Shown: positions 1 to 11,320 of the stretch, one piece after another
How the letters are laid out: the number at the start of each line of letters is the position of its first letter
Position numbering within the stretch: position 1 is the first letter of the stretch
Assembly: GCA_031761405.1 (NCBI GenBank)
Contig: JASEVX010000003.1
Coordinates: 18,894,349-18,958,348 of the forward strand
Reading direction: 5' to 3'
Origin: Serripes groenlandicus
Taxonomy: Eukaryota; Mollusca; Bivalvia; Cardiida; Cardiidae
Length of the DNA stretch: 64,000 nt
The notes under the pieces: generated by a model
What the model was told of the DNA's origin: nothing
The model's database searches: none
What the model saw: the letters and a program-made list of their open reading frames with translations, nothing else
Program-made: the position numbers and the translations under genes

Positions 1-366
1 TCTAGATACTTATCTAAAGGAAAGAAATAAAGTTTTTAGAAAAATATTTTTTTCATCAATTTCGTCAACTTTATTGACAAGTTGACGAATTGACGAACTT
101 GAAAAAGCTCTTCTGATTGACTGATCGCCATGAAACATGACATAGGGCCTAATTTGCATTCAATACGTCCAGATACTTATCTAAAGGAAAGAAATAAAGT
201 TTTTAGAAAAATATTTTTTTCGTCCATTTCGTCAACACAATTGACGAGTTGACGAATTGACGAGGCTCTTCTGATTGACTGATGGCCATGCAACATGAAA
301 TAGGGCAAAATTTGCATTTATTCGTCTAGAAACATTATCTTAAAGAAAGAAATAAAGTTTTTAGAA
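1..366. repeat. Tandem repeat, period about 160-167 bp
   Basis: Two full units and part of a third start near positions 1, 168 and 325. Each opens with a TCTAGATACTTATCT-like string followed by a GAAATAAAGTTTTTAGAAAA core. The units also contain short CGTCAACT/AGTTGACG and GACGAATTGACGA motifs that can pair with each other. No coding potential is visible. This lies just beyond the 3' end of the adjacent minus-strand retrotransposon. Confidence 0.8.
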
Positions 367-367
367 A

Positions 368-490
368 AAATGTCACAGTTCGTCACTCGTCAATTCGTCA
401 CTAGTTAACCTAACTTCACGGACCTATAAAAATGTCACAGTTCGTCACTCGTCAATTCGTCACTCGTCAACCTAACTTCACGGACCTTTA
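368..490. repeat. 62-bp direct repeat, two copies
   Basis: ATGTCACAGTTCGTCACTCG recurs at 370 and 432 with the same downstream text (CCTAACTTCACGGACCT), giving a 62-bp period. It abuts the decayed 3' end of the minus-strand retrotransposon and may have formed from its tail; that origin is a guess. Confidence 0.75.
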
Positions 491-499
491 TGTAAAGGC

Positions 500-3459
500 C
501 TATCCAATTTATTGAAATTTTCTATTTTAAACTGCGTAAAATGTTTACCTATGACAGAGAACCAATTCTTGCAGCGTGAGGACTTACCATGGGCCCACAT
601 CGCAATGCGTTTATTTAACCTTGTATCATTTGTTTGAGAGAGACGAACCCAGAAGTTAGCAATATGTTTCCATTAGCGTACCACAGGTGGTACCCAACCC
701 ATTTCACCAGAGACTGCTGCGTTCCTAGACAAAATCGCATTGCTCGATTATGAACCGCATTTATACACGAAAAGGATTTATTACCCCAAAGAAAAGCTCC
801 ATACGATACAACAGGCCACACCATGGAGTCATATAATTGAGTAAAAACACCATGTGGCACTCCTCCAATAGACTTACATTTCGCAATAAGTAGTCCTAGC
901 GCCCGACTAGCACTCTGTGCAACTAGCTTAGCCGACACGTTAAAATCTAAATGTTCATGCAAGTAAATACCAAGGTATTTATACTTATCGACAATGTTCA
1001 GCTTGAAAGGACCACATTTAAAACTGAAATCGGACCTTTCGTGAGAATTTGGACGAAAATGAATAATGTTACTCTTTTCAGTGTTAACAGCCATATCATT
1101 ACTCAGACACCAATTATTCAATGCATGTAAAAGTGTTTGTAAATCGTTTTCATTTTCTGCAAGTAGGACTACATCGTCGGCATATAGAAGTATACACACC
1201 TTCTCCCCATCTAATTGAATTCCAACATCCATTGAATTAAGATACAGTGCTAGATCATTTATGTATAAATTAAATAAAAGGGGCGATAACACACACCCTT
1301 GTCTTAACCCACACTGTACTTCAAACCATTCTGTAGTAAACGAGTTAATTCTTACACATGATGCCACAGACGAATACAACGATTTCAAAGCTCTAGACAT
1401 TTTACCCGATATACCTGTCTCATTTAACTTTTTCCACAATCTAGAACGATTGATCATGTCATACGCCTTCCGAAAGTCAATAAATGCAGTGAAAGTGGAC
1501 TTTTTCATACTTTTGCGTGTTTCAATTAAATTAACCAATGAAGAGATGTGATCAGATGTACTCCTCTTTTTCCTAAAACCATTTTGCTCATCTGCTAGAA
1601 TGTTATTAGATTCAATCCAAGAACTTAATCTATCATTTAAAATATTGCAATATAATTTATACATTGTACAAGTCAACGAGATACCTCTATAAGACAACGG
1701 GCTTCTTGGGTCAAGTGTTTTACACTTAGGTATGGGATTGATTATACATTTATTCCATACCGAAGGTACAACACCGCTATCATAGCATATATTAAACAGT
1801 GCATGTAAAAACATTATGGTCGAGTCATTTTTTAAAACCTCGGAAGGAATCTCGTCCAGACCACATGCCTTGCCACACTTGGTCTTATCGACGGCTTTCT
1901 TCACTTCCATCAAGGAGATATGCCCATTAAATGGCACATACCCAACTTGGCTATCAGAGGCATCACTGTCGACCGGCACAGTATTTGTTCTGTTATCAAA
2001 CAATGAACTAAAATCAGTTTTCCACTTATTTAAAATATCTGAGAGTTTCGACGATACAGAACCATCATCTTGAAGAACTTCCATTGGAATTTTATTATTT
2101 TTATATTGACCAATACCCACTTTGCCAATAGATTTCCAAAAATCTGATTGGTTAGAAGTACAATTGTTCAACAAATCTTTCTGCATTGAATACCAATACT
2201 TTCGTTTTGCTTTCTGTATCTCACGATCGTAACGTTTTCTAACCTGGACATATTCGGACTTAAGGTGTATCCTTTCGTTTCTGTTCCGACTTTTCAACCA
2301 GTTACGTTCAGCTAGACACATGCCATACCACAGACCTGACAAATCGCTATCCCACCATGGTTTACCACGCCTTTGCCTAATGCGTGTGTTTCCGGGATAT
2401 ACAGTTTTGTAAGGAATATCATTATACATATTTACTTTCACCATACCACACCAATCATTATAAATGGAATCGATGTTTTTCTGCGACCGATGACCTTGTT
2501 CCAACTTATCAATAATGCTATTTATTTGCAATAAAATTGAAGAACTGTTCATAAAAGTGTTTGCTATATTGCTAAGATAAAATATATCGAATGGCTCCCT
2601 GACTCTACTGATTTCTGGGTCATCTATTTGATGCAAACTGTCACCAACAACATTCCACGACAACAAAGAGTGGTCTGGAATACTTGTGGGTGCCAGTACA
2701 TGCACATTTCCCATTGTTTCAAGAAGTTCAGAGGTCAAAGTAACCCTGAAATCACAAATATTATTCAGATTATCATGCGAAGTAATACAATAATCAACTA
2801 CGGCTGATCCTTTAGTAGACACAGATGTAAACTGATTCGGGGTATCACCTCTACAATTCAATATACACATATTTGAATTGATAAGGAAAGCAATCAACAA
2901 CTCTCCATATGAATTGCTTGTGAAATCTATCACACTACGTGGAGGTAAATCATCTACGCCAACTATAAAATCATCCATATCACCATAACGGCTATTAAAA
3001 TCGCCACAAATGAATATCATACCGTCGTTCTGAAAAGAATACATATCAGTTATGAGACATTCGTAAAATTGACTAACATCATAGTGACGCGATGAGTTTT
3101 CAGGTGGCAAATAACAAACACACGGCAAAATGGTTATATCATCTAGCTTATGCACCAATTTTTAGCCATAAAATACCCTCACAAGTATCGTTTAACACTG
3201 ATATGTTAAAAACATCACATAAACCATTCAGGAAACCTATACCACCAGACCCAGTTTTGGCATTTCTATGAATTTGTTTCCGGTTTTGACCAAACCAACG
3301 ATAAACATCAATTTTGAGTACTGTGTTATCAATTAGATGAGTTTCTGCAATGGCTAACATATCAAAGTCACACTGCACCACACATGTTGATCTCAAATTA
3401 AAGTTATCTGAATCTTGATTACTATTGAAACCACGTACATTCCAAAACCCGGTTTTATA
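500..3459 (-). pseudogene. LINE 1 ORF2: APE endonuclease + reverse transcriptase, frameshifted
   Basis: Minus strand. ORF2 begins directly after the ORF1 stop with an NVRGF string typical of the start of APE-type endonuclease domains. The endonuclease motifs AIAETHL (catalytic Glu), GDFNSRYGD and IPDHSLLSW are present. A one-base shift near 3,155 separates the first 100 codons from the long open part (3,158-615). RT motifs follow in order: YRGISL, ADEQNGFRKKRST, FRKAYD, GLRQGCVLSPLLFN and an intact LLYADDVVLL active site. Near 740 a second shift occurs; beyond it the C-terminal frame (SGEMGWVPPVV) contains a TAA and continues to about 500. The element is therefore dead, though the RT core is intact. 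Such proteins nick target DNA and reverse-transcribe their own RNA. Confidence 0.88.
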
Positions 3460-4566
3460 CTAATGACGACGTAATGAGCTTCTACCCCTTCCATGCATGT
3501 TAGTATTACCACCCCGAGTGTGTACTCTGTTCCATCCACCACGATTACCCTGATTTTGCCTCGATCTATTTTCACATTCTGGTTGTCCATGATCTTGGTG
3601 AACATTAGTGTTTCTAGAATTATTTATATTAGCACGTCGCTGAGGTTCGGATGAATAAATAACCCTTGACCCTTTCAATTTTAGAGTGTCTTGGTTAAGG
3701 GCGTTGAGAATTGCTCTGAAATTACTAGTAACTAGTCTGTCAGTATGAGCCTGGTCATGATTAATGAAAACTTGTTTATATTGGCGACTCGTACTCAACT
3801 GGTTCTTATTAGCCATAACTTTACGTTTCTCATCATACGACTTGAATTTCGCTATAACCAACCCTGGCTTTCCATTTGAAGACCTTTTTCTCTCAGCGCT
3901 AACACATGTAATGTCGAATATTTTGAGACCTTCACGTATGAGGGAATTAACTTAGCCTTTAATATTTTCAGTATCAGATCCAGGTAGATTTCTAATAGCA
4001 ACATTTAATGCAACATCTGAGGACTGAGGAGAATTTGACAGTGCATCCACTTTAGTTTTCATTTCATAAAGGTCATTTGATATGTCGACTCTTATATCCT
4101 CTTTAAATGCCTCGATAGAAATTTCATCATCCTTGCGTATCCGATTCATCTCGGAGTTAATTCGTTTGTCCAAGACTTGTGCGACCTTATTCGAAATCTT
4201 TTGTTCTAAGCTAGATTCCATTTTGTCGATGCGCTCATTCATGGCACTAAATTGCATATGGATATCTGCAGATAGCTGGGCTAGTAACTGCTCTAAAGGA
4301 GGTACAGTTGCCGGTTGGTTGTCGGCCTCTTTCGGTGACTGTTCACACTCAGGATTGTACAAGGAGCGTTTTGTTAATCGAGATTTTTTCACTGAAGAAT
4401 CCATACCGCACGGATCGGATGCATTACGTTTACGACTCGTTTGTACAGGTGTAGCATCTCTATTAATTGGTTGCGATGACATAATTGCATCAACATAATC
4501 AGCAGCATCACTTGTTACACTATCGGGGAAAATATAATTATTTACTGCCTCCGGCAAGCTAGCCAT
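3460..4566 (-). pseudogene. LINE 1 ORF1: coiled-coil RNA-binding protein with one in-frame stop
   Basis: Reading from ATG at 4,566, about 204 codons run to a TAA at 3,954-3,952. The same frame then continues open to a TAG at 3,462-3,460, so the original protein was about 368 residues with one nonsense change. The N-terminal third is Ser/Lys/Arg-rich. A heptad-like, Lys/Glu-rich stretch at about residues 85-165 fits a trimerising coiled coil. The part after the TAA (GLKIFDITCVSAERK, then KPGLVIAKFKSYDEKRKVM) resembles the RRM-like core of LINE ORF1 proteins, and the tail is Arg/Gly/Asn-rich, suiting nucleic-acid binding. It would act as the RNA chaperone of the retrotransposition particle. ORF2 follows in the same frame. 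Confidence 0.75.
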
Positions 4567-5890
4567 ACTTAATACGCTAGTTTATGTAATGTTCACTCAG
4601 GCGTGACAAACTCAATACGAAAGGGATACACAGGTAACGGTTAATCAATCAGGTATCGGTCAAGGTTTATCAGTGTTACTATACATAGAAACAGTGAGTG
4701 TTCACAATAAACAGAAAATTCTTTCTAAAGCACAATTTACAAAGACCGTACCGTTAAACGTTGATCAAACTGGTACCGCCGATAAACTGTCAAACTTCAC
4801 TTGTCAAATAAGTCACTCAAGCAGCCGTTTATCTTGCAAAAAAACAATTTTTACATAGAACTCTTCCACACCGTGTTTACCTATCCGGCGCGTTCGATTT
4901 GTCTGTAGGAAAGGGAGCGAGCATATCATCTTACATTCGTTTCTGTTCTGGTTCTGTCACCCAGTTAGTACGTTATCCAAACGTATAGAGCCAGTCCAGC
5001 AGTTAGACCAGGTTCTTAAAAATGACTGGACAACTAAACATTTCCATCCTCATACTCCTAGAATCTTCCAAATACAAAGCTGGATACGTCCATATAGAAA
5101 TGTCAGCATCGAAAGGGTTAACATGAAGATGTGGTAGGATATCGTTTTACCATTGTGTTATAATTAGTATACAGCCTACACACAGTCATAGCTATTTTAC
5201 AGCACTCCATTTTTCTCTATTTTTTATAGTTTATTCTGACAGAACATGTACAGTCAGTCATATCATTGTTCATCAGGAATACATGTATCAAATGGGTGTA
5301 TCAACCAATCAAATTGCAAACTTTGACTAGCACTCGAAGGCACTCGATTAGTCGGAACAATCTGTAAACGTCCTCTGCCCATGTTCATCTGGCTCCATTT
5401 CACACGTTCATGTTACATATGGTTTTTTTCGGAATTCAACGTCGGATACCAAAGTTTAATTGTTTTGCAGAATTATGATGCATTGTTAAGTGGTTAATAC
5501 ATTTGGTTTAAAATATTGTGTGGACAGGAAATATTGGCAATTTTGAGTATTTCTTACATTTGTTCATATGTTTCGGCATTGTCGCCTGCTGCATGGGTGT
5601 CAGAAGACGTCTGGCCTAACTATGCAAGTCACCATATTAGTCAAGCTTTAGAAAATCCAAATACACGCAGACGTACATTTAATCAGATGTAGCAGACGAA
5701 TTTGAAACCCTTATGACAATAACAAGAGATTCTTTGTCACGAGCGTCACACTGTCTTCAGTAATATGCAATAGTTACGCTTTCATGTATCGAGAATTCCC
5801 AAATTTGTTGCGTGAATGCTTTTCAAAATCGTCTGTTGTAGATTTGTTGTATGAGGGAGGGGGTTAAGTTAAAACTTGGCATCTTTGCAG

Positions 5891-6171
5891 GTCGATGAGA
5901 CTTTGAAGTTTAAACCAGACGTTCGTGATCTCTCACAAGATAAGGTAAATGACATATCACTTGGAAACGACAATGAGGAATCAATAGAGGATGACCTGAA
6001 CGATGATGAAGAACCTACAGAAGATGTAGATATTAAAGATGAAAATATCGACAAAGATGCCTTTGAGAAAGCTACAGAAGACAACATGGAAAATACTGAT
6101 GCTCTCGAGAATGAATCGGAGACACAGTTTGAACAGCCTGATTCTGCAGATCTGGCATCACTAGACAGCGC
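5891..6171 (+). CDS. Secreted H-type lectin gene, exon 2 (acidic linker)
   Basis: The exon opens after a CTTTGCAG acceptor (AG at 5,889-5,890) in phase 0 and ends at a GTACGT donor in phase 2. It encodes 93 residues plus two bases of an Ala codon, starting VDETLKF and ending LASLDSA. It is strongly acidic (runs such as EESIEDDLNDDEEPTED), with no Cys and no predicted fold: a flexible, highly charged linker. The phase-2 end matches exactly the one-base start of exon 3 at 7,543. The inverted paralog at 16,760-16,558 keeps the same splice phases and frame with many amino-acid changes, which argues this is a real exon. The first exon (signal peptide) is not upstream here; a retrotransposon occupies 480-4,890, so exon 1 lies left of the window or was lost. 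Confidence 0.75.
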
Positions 6172-7542
6172 GTACGTATTTTATTTATCTCGTTTATAAT
6201 TAACTCTTTTGCCACATACAATATGTATGTCGTAGTCTCCTGTGAACACATCTCGCCTAAAAAAGAATTTATTATTATTGATAGAGTTGAAAACATTGAG
6301 AAAAGGAAAACCCTTTCCGAGATATTTCAAAGTTGGTTGCTGCAGATGTCTTTCTAAATATACAGACACTTATTTCAAAGTCGTCTGTTGCACGGGCTAT
6401 CAATCCAGGGATTGTGAGATCGAACCCCACCATTGGGACCATCATTCCTTTTCGACGTTTGGCCATATTCACTATGACAAGTGGCATTCGTCTTCCACTT
6501 GTTGGCTGACAGTCTATGTGGAAAAGCAGCCGGGTGCTTTGAAATTATGTTGTGTAGAGTACTGGTGTGAGAAATCACATGAGTAGGTGTGATATGACTG
6601 AAACATTGAAACAACGATATTAAACTCCAATCATTCAATCTGTAAATGTATATGTGGGAAGGGTTTGGACAATGACTCTCTAAGCCGTGTCTACATATAG
6701 GTCAGAAGACCATTCCCCCAAACACGTCTCCATTTTATTTTCCACAGTTCTTCTAATTTTGATTTATGCACCCCAAACTTTTGTCCACATTCATAAAATC
6801 TAAGCAGACGGCTTTGAAAGCATCTCGGCGAACTATGGTAATCTCTGGTAGGTGAAAGTATTATTATAATCGAGTTGAAAACATTGAGTCAAAATGGCCA
6901 GTTAACGTTGTAAGTATTAAATATCAGTGATAAGCAACCAGCTCTCCTTTTACACCTGTTACCTGAATAAAATGTTAACCCTTTCCAACATACAACAAAT
7001 CTGCAGCGGACGAATACAACAAATTTACAGCAGACGACTTTGCAAATGTCTAGTTAAAAATATGGAAATTCTTTTTAAATGAAAGTTTATTCATGGAAAA
7101 ATGTTGAAATTATTGGGGCTAAAGAAATTCCTCGTTATGAGCAATTTCTTCTTTTCCCACAATGATTTCAATAATCGTCTGCTTCAGAGGCGTCAGAATG
7201 CGTCTACAAGTTCGAAATGATTAAACGATGGAACAAAATTGTCCAACATTCAACATTTTACAGGAAATAAAACTTTAAAGTCATTTAAAAAACGTACACA
7301 TTCTGAACGTTAAACTTTTAAAGTAAAGCAGCAGATAAACTAAAAAAACTGAAATTTCTATGAAATTATAGTAATACCTTTACTGTTCATTTACCTAGCT
7401 AACTTTTGTTTGGAGTTTTCAAAATGTTTTCCGAAAAATTGCGCCCTGGACTTCTTACTTGACTGTTTTGTCACTTTGGCAATTTGGTATGTGATTATCA
7501 ATATTCTTTTTATTATTACTTTCATTATTATTATAACTTCAG
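6172..7542 (+). other. Intron 2 of the lectin gene (with SINE)
   Basis: A 1,371-bp intron from a GTACGT donor to an ATAACTTCAG acceptor. It holds a tRNA-derived SINE (6,390-6,641), a degenerate copy of the dispersed GAGCAATTTC hairpin element near 7,080-7,170 and otherwise AT-rich sequence without visible features. The corresponding intron of the inverted paralog is 3,369 bp, mostly because a 51-bp repeat array was added. Confidence 0.7.
6390..6641 (+). mobile_element. tRNA-derived SINE, head truncated
   Basis: A B-box-like GAGATCGAACCCC follows an anticodon-arm-like CGGGCTATCAATCCAGGG. The body ends with GTGATATGACTGAAAC and a decayed ATTCAATC tail. The same SINE lies at 13,951-13,679 in the other arm, so it predates the inverted duplication. 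The most complete relative here is at 60,582-60,325. Confidence 0.7.
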
Positions 7543-8005
7543 TCAAAGAATGCGCTTTGCTGAACAAGACTATGACAATGCAAATGACGAGACCGATTTG
7601 GCAGAGACGGAGGGAACGGGAAAGTCAGTTGGCTGGGGGAGCCACCACCACCATCATCACCATCACCACCACCATCACCACAAACACCACCACCACCAAC
7701 ACCACCACCACCACCACCGCAATGTCTATTTATTGAAATGTCAGTCCGGAACGTTCGTCGGCGGTCAGATTAACTCGCGCACACGATACATCTACCGTAC
7801 AATCCGGTTCAAACCCTACTTCAAGCGGGCACCAGCTGTCGTAACCGGGATCCAAAAGCTAGTATCTATCTGGTACAAAAATGAGCGATTTAGTATCCGG
7901 GTCATTACAAAGACGCGCACCTACATGCGTATTAAGATCTCCACCTGTGGCAATCACATTAGTCTACGTTATTTGTACGTCAACTGGATGGCATGTCCTC
8001 GTTAA
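7543..8005 (+). CDS. Secreted H-type lectin gene, terminal exon: His tract + H-type lectin domain
   Basis: Opens after AG at 7,541-7,542, taking one base to complete an Ala codon, then runs QRMRFAEQD to a TAA at 8,003-8,005 (153 residues). An acidic stretch (NANDETDLAETEG) leads to VGWGS and a tract of 13 His, Lys, 4 His, Gln, 6 His (7,642-7,717). Residues from about 66 to 150 fit the H-type lectin fold (the Helix pomatia agglutinin/discoidin family): opening CQSGTF, central I-x-F-K-x-x-F-x-x-x-P-x-V, then NERFSIRV, closing LYVNWMA. The Arg that contacts sugar in the family is present (SIRV). The usual Trp-His pair is replaced by Cys-Gly in ISTCGNH, so specificity may differ. H-type lectins bind GalNAc-type glycans and trimerise, and the His tract could bind metal or respond to pH (inference). 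Confidence 0.8.
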
Positions 8006-9065
8006 ACACGCTCATCATTGGACCGATCGACAACGGGATTATTGATCCCTTTCACTTGATATTTCATTCTTACAGTCGTCTACTTTGAAAACACCTGACA
8101 ATGCTATTGAAAGATCTTGATAGTTAATGGTAAACTATTGATGCAGAGTTGGAGACATTGTGGAAAAAGGAGAAAATGATAAATTCGATAAATTTGAAAA
8201 ATTTCTCATTTTCCGATAATGGTTTTAAGGTTAATATTCTGCATTAAGCGGCTGAATCATTCTCTATCAGGAATATTATTTGTTGAATCATGTCACAGGA
8301 AAACTTGTCTTTACGAATTTTATCTTTTTTTTTATCGATTGGCTTATTTTAAACATGCATGACCTCATATTACATGAATTGGACGAAAACATGAAATATT
8401 TATATCTCAACATTTGAAAGTACGATGCTGCGATTAGGAAGAAAACAGTGTGATAAAAGAAGAAATGGTTCACCATGAACAATTGTCTGTCTTTCCTTCA
8501 TTTCTTTAAACAATCTAGCCATATATACGTTGTAGAGACGCCGAAAGAGGTCAGTGTCAGGGACAGGACTTTTTTCTTTGTTTAAACAATGGTATTCCGA
8601 TGATAACCATTCAAACTCTCAAAGCATTTACCTGATTAAATAATAATTTCATTTCAAAAAGGGAATAATATGATCCGACTGCACTGAGGCCCCAGGCGAT
8701 CCCATCTTGGTATATGCTGTTAGCAAATTGCGGAAGATGTGATTCTTGATATATCTTTAATAAATTGTTTTCTTTCTGGTATTGGCAAAATACTTATACT
8801 TTTCTACTTTTCAATTAAAGCATTAAAACATATATGATTGTTCAAAATACATTATTGCCCTTAAACATGAACAAATTTCGAGCCCTTTCAGGCATATGCC
8901 ATTTGAAAACACTGTTGAAATGGTTATAAAATGCTCCACGCCTTCAACGTCTTTCACACCGAAAGTAGGGCAGGATATTGTATCCCAGTTATGCGATAGA
9001 GATCACTGATAGGTTCTGACATCCCCGTGCCGTATTATCCGAAACAGCCCGCATGAATCACAATC
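8006..9065 (+). other. 3' flank/UTR of the lectin gene
   Basis: No coding sequence is visible. The segment is shared with the inverted paralog (13,016-11,556). Parts, such as ATGTCACAGGAAAACTTGTC near 8,290, recur in the same orientation after the pseudo-exons at 51,377 and 62,820. This makes it a useful marker of lectin-gene copies. I could not assign a polyadenylation site. Confidence 0.55.
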
Positions 9066-9544
9066 ATAGGCTAAGCTCATGACGAACTCAAGAAGAGAAG
9101 GGTCAGAGGGCACGTGCATCGATGGCGTATGCGCAGACACTTGGTTCTCGGGAACGCACATCTCTACTTTGGAGTCAAAATGTTGTTTTCATTATCGATA
9201 CCAGAAAGCTCGTTTTCGTGTTGTCTATATTACGGAGCGCAGCTATTTGCGTGTGCCCAATTAAACAAATCCTCATGTATCCACCATATAAATAAATACA
9301 TCAATGATAACTGATCTCAGAGGTTCGTATTTTAGGATTATTTACACACCAGCATCCAGAAATGTCACCCTCCGCCATTTTGGAACTCTTCTAACTCTTA
9401 CTCGAATCAAGGTTGCTAATAGTCGTGGTCAGACCCTCCTTTCTGATGAAAGCCAATTTATTCGTAAAATTTAACCCCTGTTCACATACAAACGCTTTTT
9501 GACGCCTTTATACCAGAATATTTTTGAAAACATTGTGGACAAAT

Positions 9545-9573
9545 GAGAAATTGCTCACGATGAGCAATTTCTC
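9545..9573. repeat. Hairpin core of a dispersed palindromic element
   Basis: GAGAAATTGCTCA and TGAGCAATTTCTC form perfect 13-bp arms around a three-base loop. The same core recurs across the window inside a longer element flanked by GCAGACGACTTTGAAA-type and GTCGTCTGCTGCAG-type sequences (see 16,335; 31,140; 50,745; 60,985). Confidence 0.8.
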
Positions 9574-11081
9574 CGTTTGCCTCAATGTTTTCAAATCTAT
9601 ACAATGATTAAACTTTTAGAGGTTTACCACAATTTTGCCCTGGTGTAAATGCCTAAATCAAATTACTGTTACAATTGTTTATAGAAAATACTTGATTATG
9701 ATACCTTTAAAGTGAAATATATATTTCCATTGTTTTAGGTATTTGTTTTTTAAGGATCGTAATTGAGATGATATCATAAACACCTACTGGTCCCTTTATG
9801 GATTTCTCTAATCTATTAATAGGTTGATCATGTGAGCAGTGTGTGTAATGTATCATTATATCAATTGGTAGGTTCAACTGGATGCTTATGTAAGTTAAAC
9901 AGTTAATAATAAGACATGGAAACCTTTTAGGCTAAATTAGAAGTTGTATTGGTTTGAAAAATGATAATTCTTTTATTAATAAATTTTGATGAGCGTTTTC
10001 AATTTGTTTTTAGTTTTTGTTATGTTACGATAAATAATTATTTAGCTCCCCCCATTTCCTTCATGTAGAAGCAACTGCAGCTATTGAGTGTTAACACGGT
10101 AGAATGACTCATGATGATCAATTCATCTTTTTTCACACTTTGAATTCATCTCTATTCAATAGTTAGGATTGTGTTCATATGCTACAGGGCGCCTATTTTA
10201 TTTTTGCTCACCAGATTTGACTCAAGTTGATTTAATCACGTACGCCTGTCTTACGTTGACATTTGGCTTCAAGCGACATCTCATTCTAAACCACTTGATC
10301 AAATTCAACCAAACTCAACAGTAATGTTTATTTGGTAGTCTTTTTTCCATTATTTCTTTTTCTTTTTCAAAAGGTTAAATTATATGAAGAACTTTTGTTT
10401 TTAATGGCATCAGAAATGGACGAAAAAGCCAAACTTTAAAGTTCTTCTCCTCTAAATCTGCTTGTCTGATTCCAATATAATTTTGTTTCAAAACCAGTTG
10501 ATCAATTTCAACCTAAACTCCACTAGAACTATTTCTTTGGTGGTCTTCTCTCAAAGTTGTTCAAAAATTAAACATTTTCCCACATATTACACATCTGAGG
10601 TAGACAACTTCGAAAACACCTTTGCAAAAATGTGGTAATCCTCTCAAATGAAAGTTTAATCATTGAAAAGATTTGATAACATTGTGCCAAATGGGAAAAT
10701 TGAGCAATTTCTCATTTGGCCACAATGTTTTCAAAAGTGATTTGATTCATAGACTTCAGAAAACGTGTTTATGTGAAAAGGGGTTACATTCTAAGAAGAA
10801 ATTCGGTTTTATCAGAAAAGAGGGAAATGCCAAAACTTTGCAATTCTTCTCGTCTGAGCATGCTTGTCTGATTCCAAGATAATATGGTAAAACTGTTTCT
10901 TATGTGACCCTCTACCAAAAGGATAGTATAATAATCAAATAAAATTGAAAACAGGGCGGCTCATTTAGAGCAATTTCTCCTTTTATCAAAAGTCGTCTGT
11001 TGCACCTGAATCAATTTAAAGAGGGTTTAGCTCTATCGTACATCCTTTTTGCTGCATTCTGCAGCAGTTTTGTACCTGTAC

Positions 11082-11320
11082 TTTGTGGAGAAGGGCTACA
11101 CATTGGGTTAGGTGTTCAGTTAATAATCTCCGCTTTTCGGAGCAACCCTTGACTTGTCCTTGCTAAACAACTTGTAAGTTGTATAAAAGGTAACCAACAA
11201 CGTTCACCTAAGCTCTCTTACGGAAACAGCTTGTAGGACCACCCATAACTCGAGACATTCTGGGACTACGTTCGCTAACCAAAAGTCTGATTGCAGGCTC
11301 GAGTGTGGTGTAACACCACA
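11082..11320 (+). mobile_element. Possible solo LTR
   Basis: A stretch starting TGTGGAGAAGG and ending GGTGTAACA contains TATAAAAGG near 11,180, short internal inverted repeats (CTCCGCTTTTCGGAG) and the palindrome TGTGGTGTAACACCACA at its right edge. TG...CA ends and an internal TATA box suit a retroviral-type LTR, but I find no target-site duplication and no second LTR or pol sequence. Low confidence. Confidence 0.3.

Larger units (their letters stand above)
480..4890 (-). mobile_element. Non-LTR retrotransposon (LINE 1), two ORFs, decayed
   Basis: A minus-strand element with an ORF1 (4,566-3,460), an ORF2 carrying endonuclease and reverse transcriptase (3,459 to about 500) and about 320 bp of possible 5' UTR up to 4,890. 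Its 5' edge falls where the inverted duplication described below starts matching its partner (about 4,901), so it probably inserted there after or at the time of duplication. Its 3' end lacks the C-terminal Cys/His knuckle seen in the second LINE of this window and merges into tandem repeats. The coiled-coil ORF1 plus APE-type endonuclease plus RT is typical of the CR1/L1-like assemblage; I do not assign a clade. Confidence 0.85.
4901..9065 (+). repeat. Left arm of a large inverted duplication
   Basis: From about 4,901 to 9,065 the sequence matches the reverse complement of 11,556-17,575, with many substitutions and indels. Anchors: a GGAGCGAGC-containing block near 4,915 pairs with 17,560; exon 2 at 5,891 pairs with 16,760; the SINE at 6,390 with 13,951; exon 3 at 7,543 with 13,188; the 3' flank at 8,290 with 12,735; and GATTCATGCGGGCTGTTTCGG at the inner edge (9,055 with 11,565). 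The arm contains the lectin gene exons plus about 1 kb of 3' flank. Confidence 0.85.

Noticed and set aside
5869..6087. Ser-rich minus-strand frame opposite exon 2
   Set aside because: Antisense shadow of the acidic exon; the splice sites support the plus strand.
7410..7736. Thr-rich open frame (TTTITTTITTNTT)
   Set aside because: Shifted reading of the CAC/CAT tract of the lectin exon.
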